Source of the DNA: Candidatus Jordarchaeum sp. LHC_1308
GTDB lineage: Archaea > Asgardarchaeota > Jordiarchaeia > Jordiarchaeales > Freyrarchaeaceae
Assembly: GCA_019057675.1 (NCBI GenBank)
Contig: JAHLWX010000010.1
Location: 1-35,823 of the forward strand
Reading direction: 5' to 3'
Length of the DNA: 35,823 bases
Part shown: one piece after another, positions 20,501 through 27,640 of the stretch
How the letters are laid out: every line of letters begins with the position of its first letter
How positions within the stretch are numbered: position 1 is the stretch's first letter
Translations under genes and position numbers: made by a program
Notes under the pieces: model-generated
The model's database searches: none
Told to the model about the DNA's origin: nothing
What the model saw: only the letters and a program-made list of their open reading frames with translations

Positions 20501-21844
20501 TGGATTAACGAGGCCCGCCCCTTGAATGCTGGGGGGTTCGCCAAGGTCAACTGCACTCTTGAGAAGAGTGATCTTTATGGATTCAGGGCCGGCATACATG
20601 GAAGATTGGAGAAGAAGAGCGGATAACCCTGCAACGTACGCGGCAGCGGCAGCTGTAGTTGAAGCCACCGTGTAGTTTTCGTCTATAGGAGTTCCATAGC
20701 CGGTTAAGTTAAATTGGGGGATAGAGATATTGAAACCCAAATTCGGAGGACGAGCGCGACATGAGACCACATTATATCCTGGGGCAATCACGTCGGGTTT
20801 AGTCCACATATAGAAGCTTGGACCTCTCCCGCTGAACGTGCATGTTCTTCCAGAAGAAGAGTTGTAGGCTCCAACCGTTATCGCGCCTAATGCCGATCCA
20901 GGAGAACCTATGCTTATGTAGGCTGGCCCCTCGTCGCCTGCCGCAGCGACCACTATTACCCCCATGCGGGTGGCTGCATCCACTGTTAGGCAAAGAGGAT
21001 CATCTGGTAGTCCTGGCACAGGGAAGGAGGCTAGTATTATGTCTGCTCCGTGGCTGACGCTCCACTCGACTCCTGAAAGTATCCATGAGTATAGGCTTAG
21101 TCCTTCGACGTCGAACACTTTCACGTTCATGAGGAGCGCTCCCGGTGCCACGCCCTTATATGTTCCGTTGGAGGCGACACCTGTTCCGGCGACTATGCCT
21201 GCCACGTAGGTTCCGTGCCCGTTAAAGTCGTAGGGGAACGGGTCGTAGTCGACCATCGATACGCTGGCTATAATTTTGGAGTCATTAGTGGATGGATCAT
21301 CGTCTAAGTCGTCTAGATCTGGGTGAGACGAGTCTATTCCACTATCCAAGACTGCTATAATGACGCCGCTTCCATTGAACCCCTCGTCCCATATTTGTTT
21401 GACGTCAAAGTTCACGTTTGTTCCTGCTCCACTGCTTCCCTTGGCTCCTAGGCTTGATGTGAGCTTCACCTGACTGTTCAGCCATATGCTTCTCACTTCT
21501 GGTAGCCCCGCTACATTGAATACGTCAGCTGAGGGGATTTTCATTAGGGCTGCGGGGATGAGCGTGTATGTTTTTTCGATCACGGTTCCCGGCGAAGCTG
21601 CCTTCACAGCGGCGCATCCCGCTTCAGGGTTAACCGTGAAAACCACGATTGCGGGTATAGGATCCCAGCCAAGCTCCATTGCCTCTATTATTTTGGGATC
21701 TATTAGAGCCCCCTTTTCGTCGAGTGTTTTATCGGGTGAAATGCTTAGAGTGGAGGCCCAACTTGGAGTTGAGAGGAAAGCTATGGAGAGAACGAGAAGG
21801 ATCATTATGAATGAGAGACTCTTCACGTATTTAATGCTAGGCAA
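17564..21844 (-). CDS. Membrane-anchored S8 subtilase-like protein, predicted inactive, with GATase/GIFT-like domain, TM and cytoplasmic coiled coil
   Basis: Signal peptide; IIAVLDSGIDSSHPDLDD (Asp) and DFNGHGTYVAG (His) present, but the Ser motif reads TTAAAAAYVAGLSALLL and the oxyanion motif reads AAAGDEGP. C-terminal TM LLGFLATSSVLALVVGAYFVRRRR. Confidence 0.92.
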   Translation of the reverse strand: MPSIKYVKSLSFIMILLVLSIAFLSTPSWASTLSISPDKTLDEKGALIDPKIIEAMELGWDPIPAIVVFTVNPEAGCAAVKAASPGTVIEKTYTLIPAALMKIPSADVFNVAGLPEVRSIWLNSQVKLTSSLGAKGSSGAGTNVNFDVKQIWDEGFNGSGVIIAVLDSGIDSSHPDLDDLDDDPSTNDSKIIASVSMVDYDPFPYDFNGHGTYVAGIVAGTGVASNGTYKGVAPGALLMNVKVFDVEGLSLYSWILSGVEWSVSHGADIILASFPVPGLPDDPLCLTVDAATRMGVIVVAAAGDEGPAYISIGSPGSALGAITVGAYNSSSGRTCTFSGRGPSFYMWTKPDVIAPGYNVVSCRARPPNLGFNISIPQFNLTGYGTPIDENYTVASTTAAAAAYVAGLSALLLQSSMYAGPESIKITLLKSAVDLGEPPSIQGAGLVNPYSAYSYLKSKGGISLNLDRRTYTIGLPPAPLFVNGTDLSSYCLVGSCGTFTAMLLSNNTSGFNSSHLLQGIFGVSHDGGDTMWFTTGKILRELHVSYVNETTGYEKLVSILQVDRLLVVLAFECWSNYIMSHAINAFKVTMTFINVGEKAISDVYLTYFWNPSLFLGESPSYEYGFFDDETETLEVNSTCNEDQALWLAFKGNFSVVGYDVGERDEVFSSASKGLFSNNSEYNNSGYIGGLGLAARWLLSQRLEPGNSSSFTAALSFGGNQTDAREALLEAIGAEEQLSVIDLCIVNASIVRLHQLGSDYASRCMVLNVGSIAANASVFFFANRSGDGSTVYYAEEFKIEGLQPHVPVNLDAVWRPTSGGIYSVGWVTCEFSLLPLEYLLNPELLANITEVIQQLNVTEFYLLDNYLARNIFIGSPPPDSAVFPTRIPYDPFPISFPIDFAYYNLTVISTGNVSNVGISVEGGASKLTAASIVPAFVNRFGTIEISINTTTPSTLNFEGVTLPASLGFFNLPNPGEYCGAIKVTLDGVECPVSVSFTVVYPQGRMLFDSAHNLIDFEHLEESLDSIFTGYFSLYGIARSCMHELDEIPFLQEINGTILMMYDTLIICDPELPFSQAELESIELFVKSGGSLLVMVEPKNFTIINEIIEPYGIKATSSITGNLTLTSFKQHPVTSKLSSVIFYSPVTFEVNESMGAFALTEGQVFIAGAAHGVGKVLVFGDSDFASLFHVEEDDNAELLCNSFEWLMANKLNLNLVMSTPREGKIYLGDRIYFLIHVTSNEGEDVYKNLTIFAVFNLPNGTSIPMWCFHYKDGYYTTLIFTELTKQSGNYTLIIWADSPSHTSTFATLTFTVLPPPPESPYVFYPPSTTQDILLGFLATSSVLALVVGAYFVRRRRFQRKAFIPELDQELAYYMRTMINEVRAVFKELEIMLSDESLDDFERIRIIHEKLPRLKRTLTRLKMLAEIIGE

Positions 21845-21941
21845 ACTTGAACCCCTTCATAATTTTTCTTTACCGTGTATGTTAAATTTTTTGGATGGAT
21901 CGGATGTTCTGGGAGTTCGGAGAAAATAAGGGAGGGATTAA

Positions 21942-22877
21942 GTGTTGGCTGGCAGGTGCAAATGGTGCGGTGACGACATGGAGGTTTTTCTTCCCTATGC
22001 TCGTCTTGGACTGTGTAAGAGCCACTTCAAGTATTACGTGGTTAGGAGAGTTAAACGCACCATAGAAAGGTATGGGATGATAAAGCCCAGGGAAAGGGTT
22101 CTCGTGGCCTTGTCGGGTGGAAAGGACAGCCTAGTGCTGCTCCACGTCCTTTCAACGATGAACGAAAGTAATGACCCTAAGATTTCTCTTAAGTGCGAGG
22201 TTGAAGCGGTGACGTTGGATCTTGGTATAAGAGGCTATTCTGAGGGGTGCGTTGAGACGGCGCGTGCTTACTGTGAAAAGCTTGGTGTTCCGCACCACGC
22301 GGTCAAGATGGTTGAGCTGGCAGGGTTCACCATGGACGACGTTGCTTCTCGGAGAGGTAGGCCTGTTTGCTCCGTTTGTGGTGTCGTTAAGAGACATTTC
22401 CTTAACAAGGTAGGTGTTGAGATGGGATTTGACCGGCTTGCCACCGGACACAACCTTGACGATGAAGCAGCGGTCATCTTCTCAAACTATCTGTCGGCGA
22501 ATGTGGAGTTCTTATCCCGCCAGTCGCCTATCCTCCCTTCAAGGGAGGGAATGATATCTCGTATAAAGCCTCTTTTCGAGATCTCCGAGAGGGAAACAAT
22601 GATTTATGCTCAGTTTCAGGGGCTTACGCCTATCGACAGAGGATGCCCTTACGCTATTGATCCATCAACGCATAGATTCAAGATGGTGCTCAACGTCCTA
22701 GAAAAAGAGATGCCAGCCACGAAAATAAGAATGGTTCGAGGATTCTTGGAAAGAGTGAAGCCACTGCTCGAAAGAGACGGGACGACACCACTAAGGAAGT
22801 GCGCCATGTGTGGGTATCCTTCGCCCTCAGAAATTTGCAGCTTTTGCCGCCTCAGGAAAAATTACGGGCCAATGTAG
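21942..22877 (+). CDS. tRNA 2-thiolation enzyme, TtuA/Ncs6/CTU1 family
   Basis: CKWCG N-terminal Zn motif, VLVALSGGKDSLVLLHVL PP-loop, CSVCGVVKRHFLN, ATGHNLDDEA, C-terminal CAMCGYPSPSEICSFC. GTG start. Confidence 0.93.
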   Translation: MLAGRCKWCGDDMEVFLPYARLGLCKSHFKYYVVRRVKRTIERYGMIKPRERVLVALSGGKDSLVLLHVLSTMNESNDPKISLKCEVEAVTLDLGIRGYSEGCVETARAYCEKLGVPHHAVKMVELAGFTMDDVASRRGRPVCSVCGVVKRHFLNKVGVEMGFDRLATGHNLDDEAAVIFSNYLSANVEFLSRQSPILPSREGMISRIKPLFEISERETMIYAQFQGLTPIDRGCPYAIDPSTHRFKMVLNVLEKEMPATKIRMVRGFLERVKPLLERDGTTPLRKCAMCGYPSPSEICSFCRLRKNYGPM

Positions 22878-23278
22878 CTTATGGTGAGCTTCAATTGCTT
22901 AACTCCTCTGTTCGACATGAGCTTTTCCGAGAATTCCTTTATCTTTTCTGCTTTACCCTTAACTATAACCACTTCCATGCAGTCACTTCGAGTAAGATGA
23001 GCGTGAACCGTCGCAACCACTATGTCGTTATACTCGTGTTGAATATCCGTTATGGATTCTTCCAGTCCTCTGACGTCATGATCATACATCACAGAGATAA
23101 CGCCGGCACTGTCGCCTGAATGCGAGAACGCCTTATATTCAGTGAGGAAGTTCCGCATGGCGATCTGAACAGCCTTAGACCTGTCCATATCCAAAAGAGA
23201 AATGAACTCGTCAAACTCTTCTAATAACTCTGATGGGAGCGAGACGCTGATCCTAGATACTCCTCTTCCCTCATGCAA
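22862..23278 (-). CDS. nikR: Nickel-responsive regulator NikR (ribbon-helix-helix plus ACT-like domain)
   Basis: RISVSLPSELLEEFDEFI RHH domain; metal site QHEYNDIVVATVHAHLTRSDCMEVVIVKG preserves H-x10-H-x-H-x5-C. Confidence 0.93.
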   Translation of the reverse strand: MHEGRGVSRISVSLPSELLEEFDEFISLLDMDRSKAVQIAMRNFLTEYKAFSHSGDSAGVISVMYDHDVRGLEESITDIQHEYNDIVVATVHAHLTRSDCMEVVIVKGKAEKIKEFSEKLMSNRGVKQLKLTISYIGP

Positions 23279-23324
23279 AGTAAGACACCCCTCAGTTAGC
23301 CGACAACATATAAAAAAAGATGAA

Positions 23325-23334
23325 AGTTTATATA
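23325..23334 (-). promoter_or_regulatory. Putative TATA box upstream of nikR
   Basis: Minus strand tttatataaac-like element about 50 nt upstream of the nikR start. Confidence 0.35.
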
Positions 23335-23361
23335 AAAAATGCTCCTGAGGAGCCTTCTCAC

Positions 23362-23907
23362 TTATGTTTTTCCTTTCGTGATCTCCATGAATTTATCACA
23401 TGCATTTACAAGAAGTAAAACATAGTGCTTTATTTCTTCGGATGTCAGATCGGTGTCTGCCGTTTCGACGCTGACGAACACCACATCATCGTTGTCCACA
23501 CCGTATTTTATGCCGTTCTGCCTGAAGTTCTCCTTCAGGAGAGCGTAGAAAAGAGGGAGGCGCGATTCTTCAGGTATATCTGAGACGTTGGTAAGCCAAG
23601 CCACTATGAATAACCATGACTCGTCAGGGGAAGTCAAAACGACCACGGTTAACTCGGAGAAGTAATCGGTCTCCCAGCGCATCACTATAGCATCCTTCTG
23701 CTTAACGTACTTGAAACCCGCTTCATCAAGAAGACTTGCAACCTTATCCAACAACAAACAAATTCCACCTTTCCTTTTAGGAAGCCTCGAGAGCTTGAAG
23801 CCAGAAGCAGGCTTAGACTCCCAAGTCCTAAAATAATACTCACAACGGGAATTAAAAAGGGTTTCTAAAGTTAATATTAAACAATCCCCGGCTCTGAAAA
23901 AGAACAT
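23362..23907 (-). CDS. YbjN-like / T3S-chaperone-fold protein
   Basis: LLDKVASLLDEAGFKYVKQKDAIVMRWETDYFSELTVVVLTSPDESWLFIVAWLTNVSDIPEESRLPLFYALLKENF... resembles YbjN; true start may be internal. Confidence 0.5.
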   Translation of the reverse strand: MFFFRAGDCLILTLETLFNSRCEYYFRTWESKPASGFKLSRLPKRKGGICLLLDKVASLLDEAGFKYVKQKDAIVMRWETDYFSELTVVVLTSPDESWLFIVAWLTNVSDIPEESRLPLFYALLKENFRQNGIKYGVDNDDVVFVSVETADTDLTSEEIKHYVLLLVNACDKFMEITKGKT

Positions 23908-23941
23908 ATAAAGAACATAAAAAAATAAGGAAGGAGGATTT

Positions 23942-25711
23942 TTAGATTATCCCTGCAAAGTAATTTGCATAGTGGAGGAGAACTTCTGCCGCTCTGTTTG
24001 CCATGCTGTATATTGGGCTTGGGTATACGCCAAATGCTACGCATGCAAGTGCTAGAATCGCTATGGGTAGAGCCATGACTAGGGACTCCCTCTTGTTTAA
24101 TGCCTTGACACGGTCGGATTCCGGTGAGAACCATATGACGTACAGGAGCCTAAGGTAGAAGGCTGCTGAAAACGCGCTCGCCAGAACCGTTATGAGGGCC
24201 ACAGCCACCCACACCCATCCTTCTGGCACGAAGGGGGAATACCAGACCGCTGAGAGGACTATTAGTGCCTTGCTCCAGAAGCCGTTGAGCGGCGGTATGC
24301 CCATTAGTGCAAGTGTTCCTATGGCGAAGCTCATGCTGGTTATTGGAGTCTTGCGCCCTATTCCTGAGAGGTCGCTTAGCATCCTCGAGCCTGTAGAGTG
24401 TAGGTAGACTCCTGCCCCTAAGAAGAGAAGACCTTTAGCTATAGCGTGGTTGACGAGGTGGAAGAATGCTGCTGTGACTCCTGCGGCTGTGCCAACGGAT
24501 AGGCCTAGCATTATGAATCCTATGTTGAGTATGCTACTGTACGCCAGAAGTCTTTTCAGGTCTTGCTGGAGAAGAGCCATTATGTTTGCGACGATCAGCG
24601 TTATTACACCGAAGATAACCAGGGCATAGTTCCAGTTGAATGGATAGCTGTAGCCGGGGAACCCTGTTGGGAACGCCAACGGAAGATTGTATGGTGGAAC
24701 ATCAAGCCTTACAATCCACGGCCAAGCACCAGTTATGGGGAAAAGCACGAAAAGGCTTCTTGCCATAGAGTAGACGCCAGTCTTTATAACTACGCCTGAA
24801 AGCATAGCGCTTATTCCGCTGGGTGCGGCTGGGTGGGCGTCTGGAAGCCAGGTGTGTACTGGGACTATTGCCGCCTTAACGCCGAACCCTATGATGAGCA
24901 GTATGATTATCATATAGAACACTTGGCTTCCAAGTAGGAAGCCCCACGGGTTCAGCGTCTGTGACAGGTTGATTAGTGTTCCAATGTAGGCGAAGTTTAG
25001 GGTTCCTGTTAGCCCGTAGATCAGCGATATGGCATAAAGCACCATGCTACTGCCGACTGCGCCCATCACGAAGTACTTGAATCCTGCCTCGACAGGCTCC
25101 CACTGCTCTTTTCTGAATCCAACAAGAGTGTACGCTGAGACCCCCATGATCTCGAAGAACACGAAGAGAGTGAACAAGTCCCCTGCGAAAGCAATTCCAT
25201 TCATCGCGGCGACGAGTATGAGGAGCAACGTGTAGTACTTCGTCTTCCCAGTGTCGTGCTCCATGTATCTTATTGAATAAACGCACACGATGAGGCCGAG
25301 TCCGGTGAAGGCTGCCGCCATCAATATGCTGAGGAAGTCTACGGCGAACACCGATCCGGTAGGCGGCATCACCGCCCTATAGAGAAGCCAATTCTGCCCA
25401 TTTATGAACACTTGGTACGCAAAGGTAAGCCAGTATCCTGCGGGCATGTATTCGTAGTAGAGAGTTACAGGTATGAAGACGCCGGTTGTTGTGAATGACC
25501 AGTCAGATATTGCCTGCAGATATCTCAACTGCCAGTAGGTTGTGAATATGTAAAGTGAGGTTATGGCAAACCCTGTAACTGCCACTATTTCTCTAGCTAG
25601 TTGCAGTTTTCCATTTGCGATTCTTTCGAATATTGTTCCAATGCCTAGGACAAGGATTGCGAAAACTATCGGGACAATTATTGGGTATAGGAGAGTTGCA
25701 TCGCTTAACAT
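23942..25711 (-). CDS. NuoN/MrpD-like proton-translocating antiporter subunit
   Basis: Proton-antiporter family motifs: VFFEIMGVSAYTLVGFRKE, KAAIVPVHTWLPDAHPAAPSGISAMLSGVVIKTGVY, LKRLLAYSSILNIGFI. Confidence 0.88.
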   Translation of the reverse strand: MLSDATLLYPIIVPIVFAILVLGIGTIFERIANGKLQLAREIVAVTGFAITSLYIFTTYWQLRYLQAISDWSFTTTGVFIPVTLYYEYMPAGYWLTFAYQVFINGQNWLLYRAVMPPTGSVFAVDFLSILMAAAFTGLGLIVCVYSIRYMEHDTGKTKYYTLLLILVAAMNGIAFAGDLFTLFVFFEIMGVSAYTLVGFRKEQWEPVEAGFKYFVMGAVGSSMVLYAISLIYGLTGTLNFAYIGTLINLSQTLNPWGFLLGSQVFYMIIILLIIGFGVKAAIVPVHTWLPDAHPAAPSGISAMLSGVVIKTGVYSMARSLFVLFPITGAWPWIVRLDVPPYNLPLAFPTGFPGYSYPFNWNYALVIFGVITLIVANIMALLQQDLKRLLAYSSILNIGFIMLGLSVGTAAGVTAAFFHLVNHAIAKGLLFLGAGVYLHSTGSRMLSDLSGIGRKTPITSMSFAIGTLALMGIPPLNGFWSKALIVLSAVWYSPFVPEGWVWVAVALITVLASAFSAAFYLRLLYVIWFSPESDRVKALNKRESLVMALPIAILALACVAFGVYPSPIYSMANRAAEVLLHYANYFAGII

Positions 25712-25727
25712 TTCACCATGCCTCCCT

Positions 25728-27623
25728 TCATATCATCATAAGTACGGTTAATATGTTGGCTATCTGCCTTATCTGCTCCCACCCATAAATCGTTGGTAGG
25801 AATGGTGCGGCGCCAAAGAGGGGTGCGAAGAACTGCATAGCCATGTTTGGTGCTATGCCGAGGATGACGGTGAACACTACTAGTATTATCGCTGGTGCGA
25901 TGTATTTCAGCGGGAGCTCCTTGGCGTCTTCGAGGCCAGACTTTACAGGCCCAAAGAATATGCGGCGTACCGCCCACAGGTAATAGGCTAGCGTAACGGC
26001 GGTGGCGAGAACCATTAGTCCTAGGAGGAGGTACTGGTTGGCTACAGCGCCTCCGACGAAGATCATCCACTCGCTCGCAAAGCCACTCAGCGGAGGTATC
26101 CCTGCTAAGGAGAGAGCAGAGATCACGGCAAGCGTCGCTGTTAGAGGCATCTTGCCCGCAAGTCCTCCCAGCTTATCGAAGTCAAGGGTTCCGAACTGCC
26201 TGAGGAGTAGGCCTGCTATCATGAACCAGGTCGCTATGCATATTCCATGGTTTATTATGTGGAAGAAGGAGCCTGTGACGCTGAAGAACGTGTTCATGGC
26301 GTATCCAAAGAATATGTAGCCCATCTGGCTCATTGAGGAGTATGCAAGCATTGCCTTCAGGTTCTTCTGGGTTAGAGCCATTATTCCTCCGTAGAATGCT
26401 GTTATTATGGCGAGTATTCCAAGTCCAATAGTCATCATAGAAACGGATGGGGCAAGGTAAAGGGACACGATTCTAGCTATACCGTACGCTGCTGTTTTTG
26501 TCATCGCCGCGCTCAGGAGGAGGGTTACAGGCATTGGGGCCTCCATGTATGTGTCTGGAAGCCATGTGTGCAGCGGAAATATCGCCATTTTAACAGCGAA
26601 GCCCACAAGTACGAGTGCGACTGGTAGCACCATCACTGCCCCTATTATTGCCAGAGCGAGCCATAACTGAACTTGCTGGCCTAGGAGTGTTGATGCCATC
26701 CAAGGAATGAGGTTGCCTATGACGCTCGAGTATATGAAATTCTGGTAAGCGTTTATGATAATGCCCATTTCCTGCATGTTGAATGTTCCGAGGTTTATTC
26801 CTGTCATGAGCATGCCGACCAACATAAAGGCTGAGCCGAACGTGGTCCACAGGAAGTACTTGAGGGCTGTTACGCCGCGTTTCTCAGTCAGCCCATAGTA
26901 GGCGACGAGGACATATGTGGGTAAGAGCATTAGTTCCCAGAACACAAAGAATTCTATTATGTTCGTTGAGAACACGACACCTAGCATGCCGCCTATGAAG
27001 AGGAGGAGGCTGGCATAAAATGTTCCTGGTTGCTTCAAGTCATCCATGGACTTTGCACAGTAAAACATGACTAGTGCTCCTAGCCCTGATATCAGCATAG
27101 CGACCGGAGCACTTAGGCCGTCGGCGACTAGCCCTGCGTCAAGTGGGAGGAGCACAAGTGGGTTCATCGATACTACTATTGGGCTCTCTATCCTGAAGGC
27201 GGGTTGAGGAATGACGTTGTAGTATGGGCGGAGCATAAGCCTGTACTGGAAGAAGTGGAAGGCTGGGTAAACCACTGAACGGTCAAACGGGTTCGGGTAG
27301 TAGGGCACCGCGCTTGTAACTAGAGATGCTTGCCACGATGAAAGGTTGACGTTAAGCGCCACGTTCTGGAATGGCACGTACACCACTAGCTGGTAATCCT
27401 TTGACACCAAGTCAAATGAAATGGATGCCATCAAGTTGTACGAGGTGAGAAGAGTGGAAGAGACGTGTATCACTAGTATGGCTGATATAGCGGCTGCGGC
27501 TACGGAGAGCCACGCTGCTGCTTTACCCCATTTTTTGCCTACTGAGTAAACTATTGGGCTTAAAGCAATCAGTACTGCTACTGATGCTGCAAGTTCGTAT
27601 CCGGCTAACATGTCAAGTATCAT
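25728..27623 (-). CDS. NuoM-like proton-translocating antiporter subunit
   Basis: VFWELMLLPTYVLVAYYG, KMAIFPLHTWLPDTYMEAPMPVTLLLSAAMTKTAAYG, LKAMLAYSSMSQMGY. Confidence 0.9.
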   Translation of the reverse strand: MILDMLAGYELAASVAVLIALSPIVYSVGKKWGKAAAWLSVAAAAISAILVIHVSSTLLTSYNLMASISFDLVSKDYQLVVYVPFQNVALNVNLSSWQASLVTSAVPYYPNPFDRSVVYPAFHFFQYRLMLRPYYNVIPQPAFRIESPIVVSMNPLVLLPLDAGLVADGLSAPVAMLISGLGALVMFYCAKSMDDLKQPGTFYASLLLFIGGMLGVVFSTNIIEFFVFWELMLLPTYVLVAYYGLTEKRGVTALKYFLWTTFGSAFMLVGMLMTGINLGTFNMQEMGIIINAYQNFIYSSVIGNLIPWMASTLLGQQVQLWLALAIIGAVMVLPVALVLVGFAVKMAIFPLHTWLPDTYMEAPMPVTLLLSAAMTKTAAYGIARIVSLYLAPSVSMMTIGLGILAIITAFYGGIMALTQKNLKAMLAYSSMSQMGYIFFGYAMNTFFSVTGSFFHIINHGICIATWFMIAGLLLRQFGTLDFDKLGGLAGKMPLTATLAVISALSLAGIPPLSGFASEWMIFVGGAVANQYLLLGLMVLATAVTLAYYLWAVRRIFFGPVKSGLEDAKELPLKYIAPAIILVVFTVILGIAPNMAMQFFAPLFGAAPFLPTIYGWEQIRQIANILTVLMMI

Positions 27624-27640
27624 TTTTCATCGCCTCCCTT

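Noticed and set aside
6993-22877. ThiF-like E1 and TtuA/Ncs6 as one dedicated sulfur-transfer locus
   Set aside because: The two genes are ~14 kb apart with unrelated genes between. A functional link through a ubiquitin-like sulfur carrier is plausible from known TtuA/TtuC biology, but this window gives no positional evidence.
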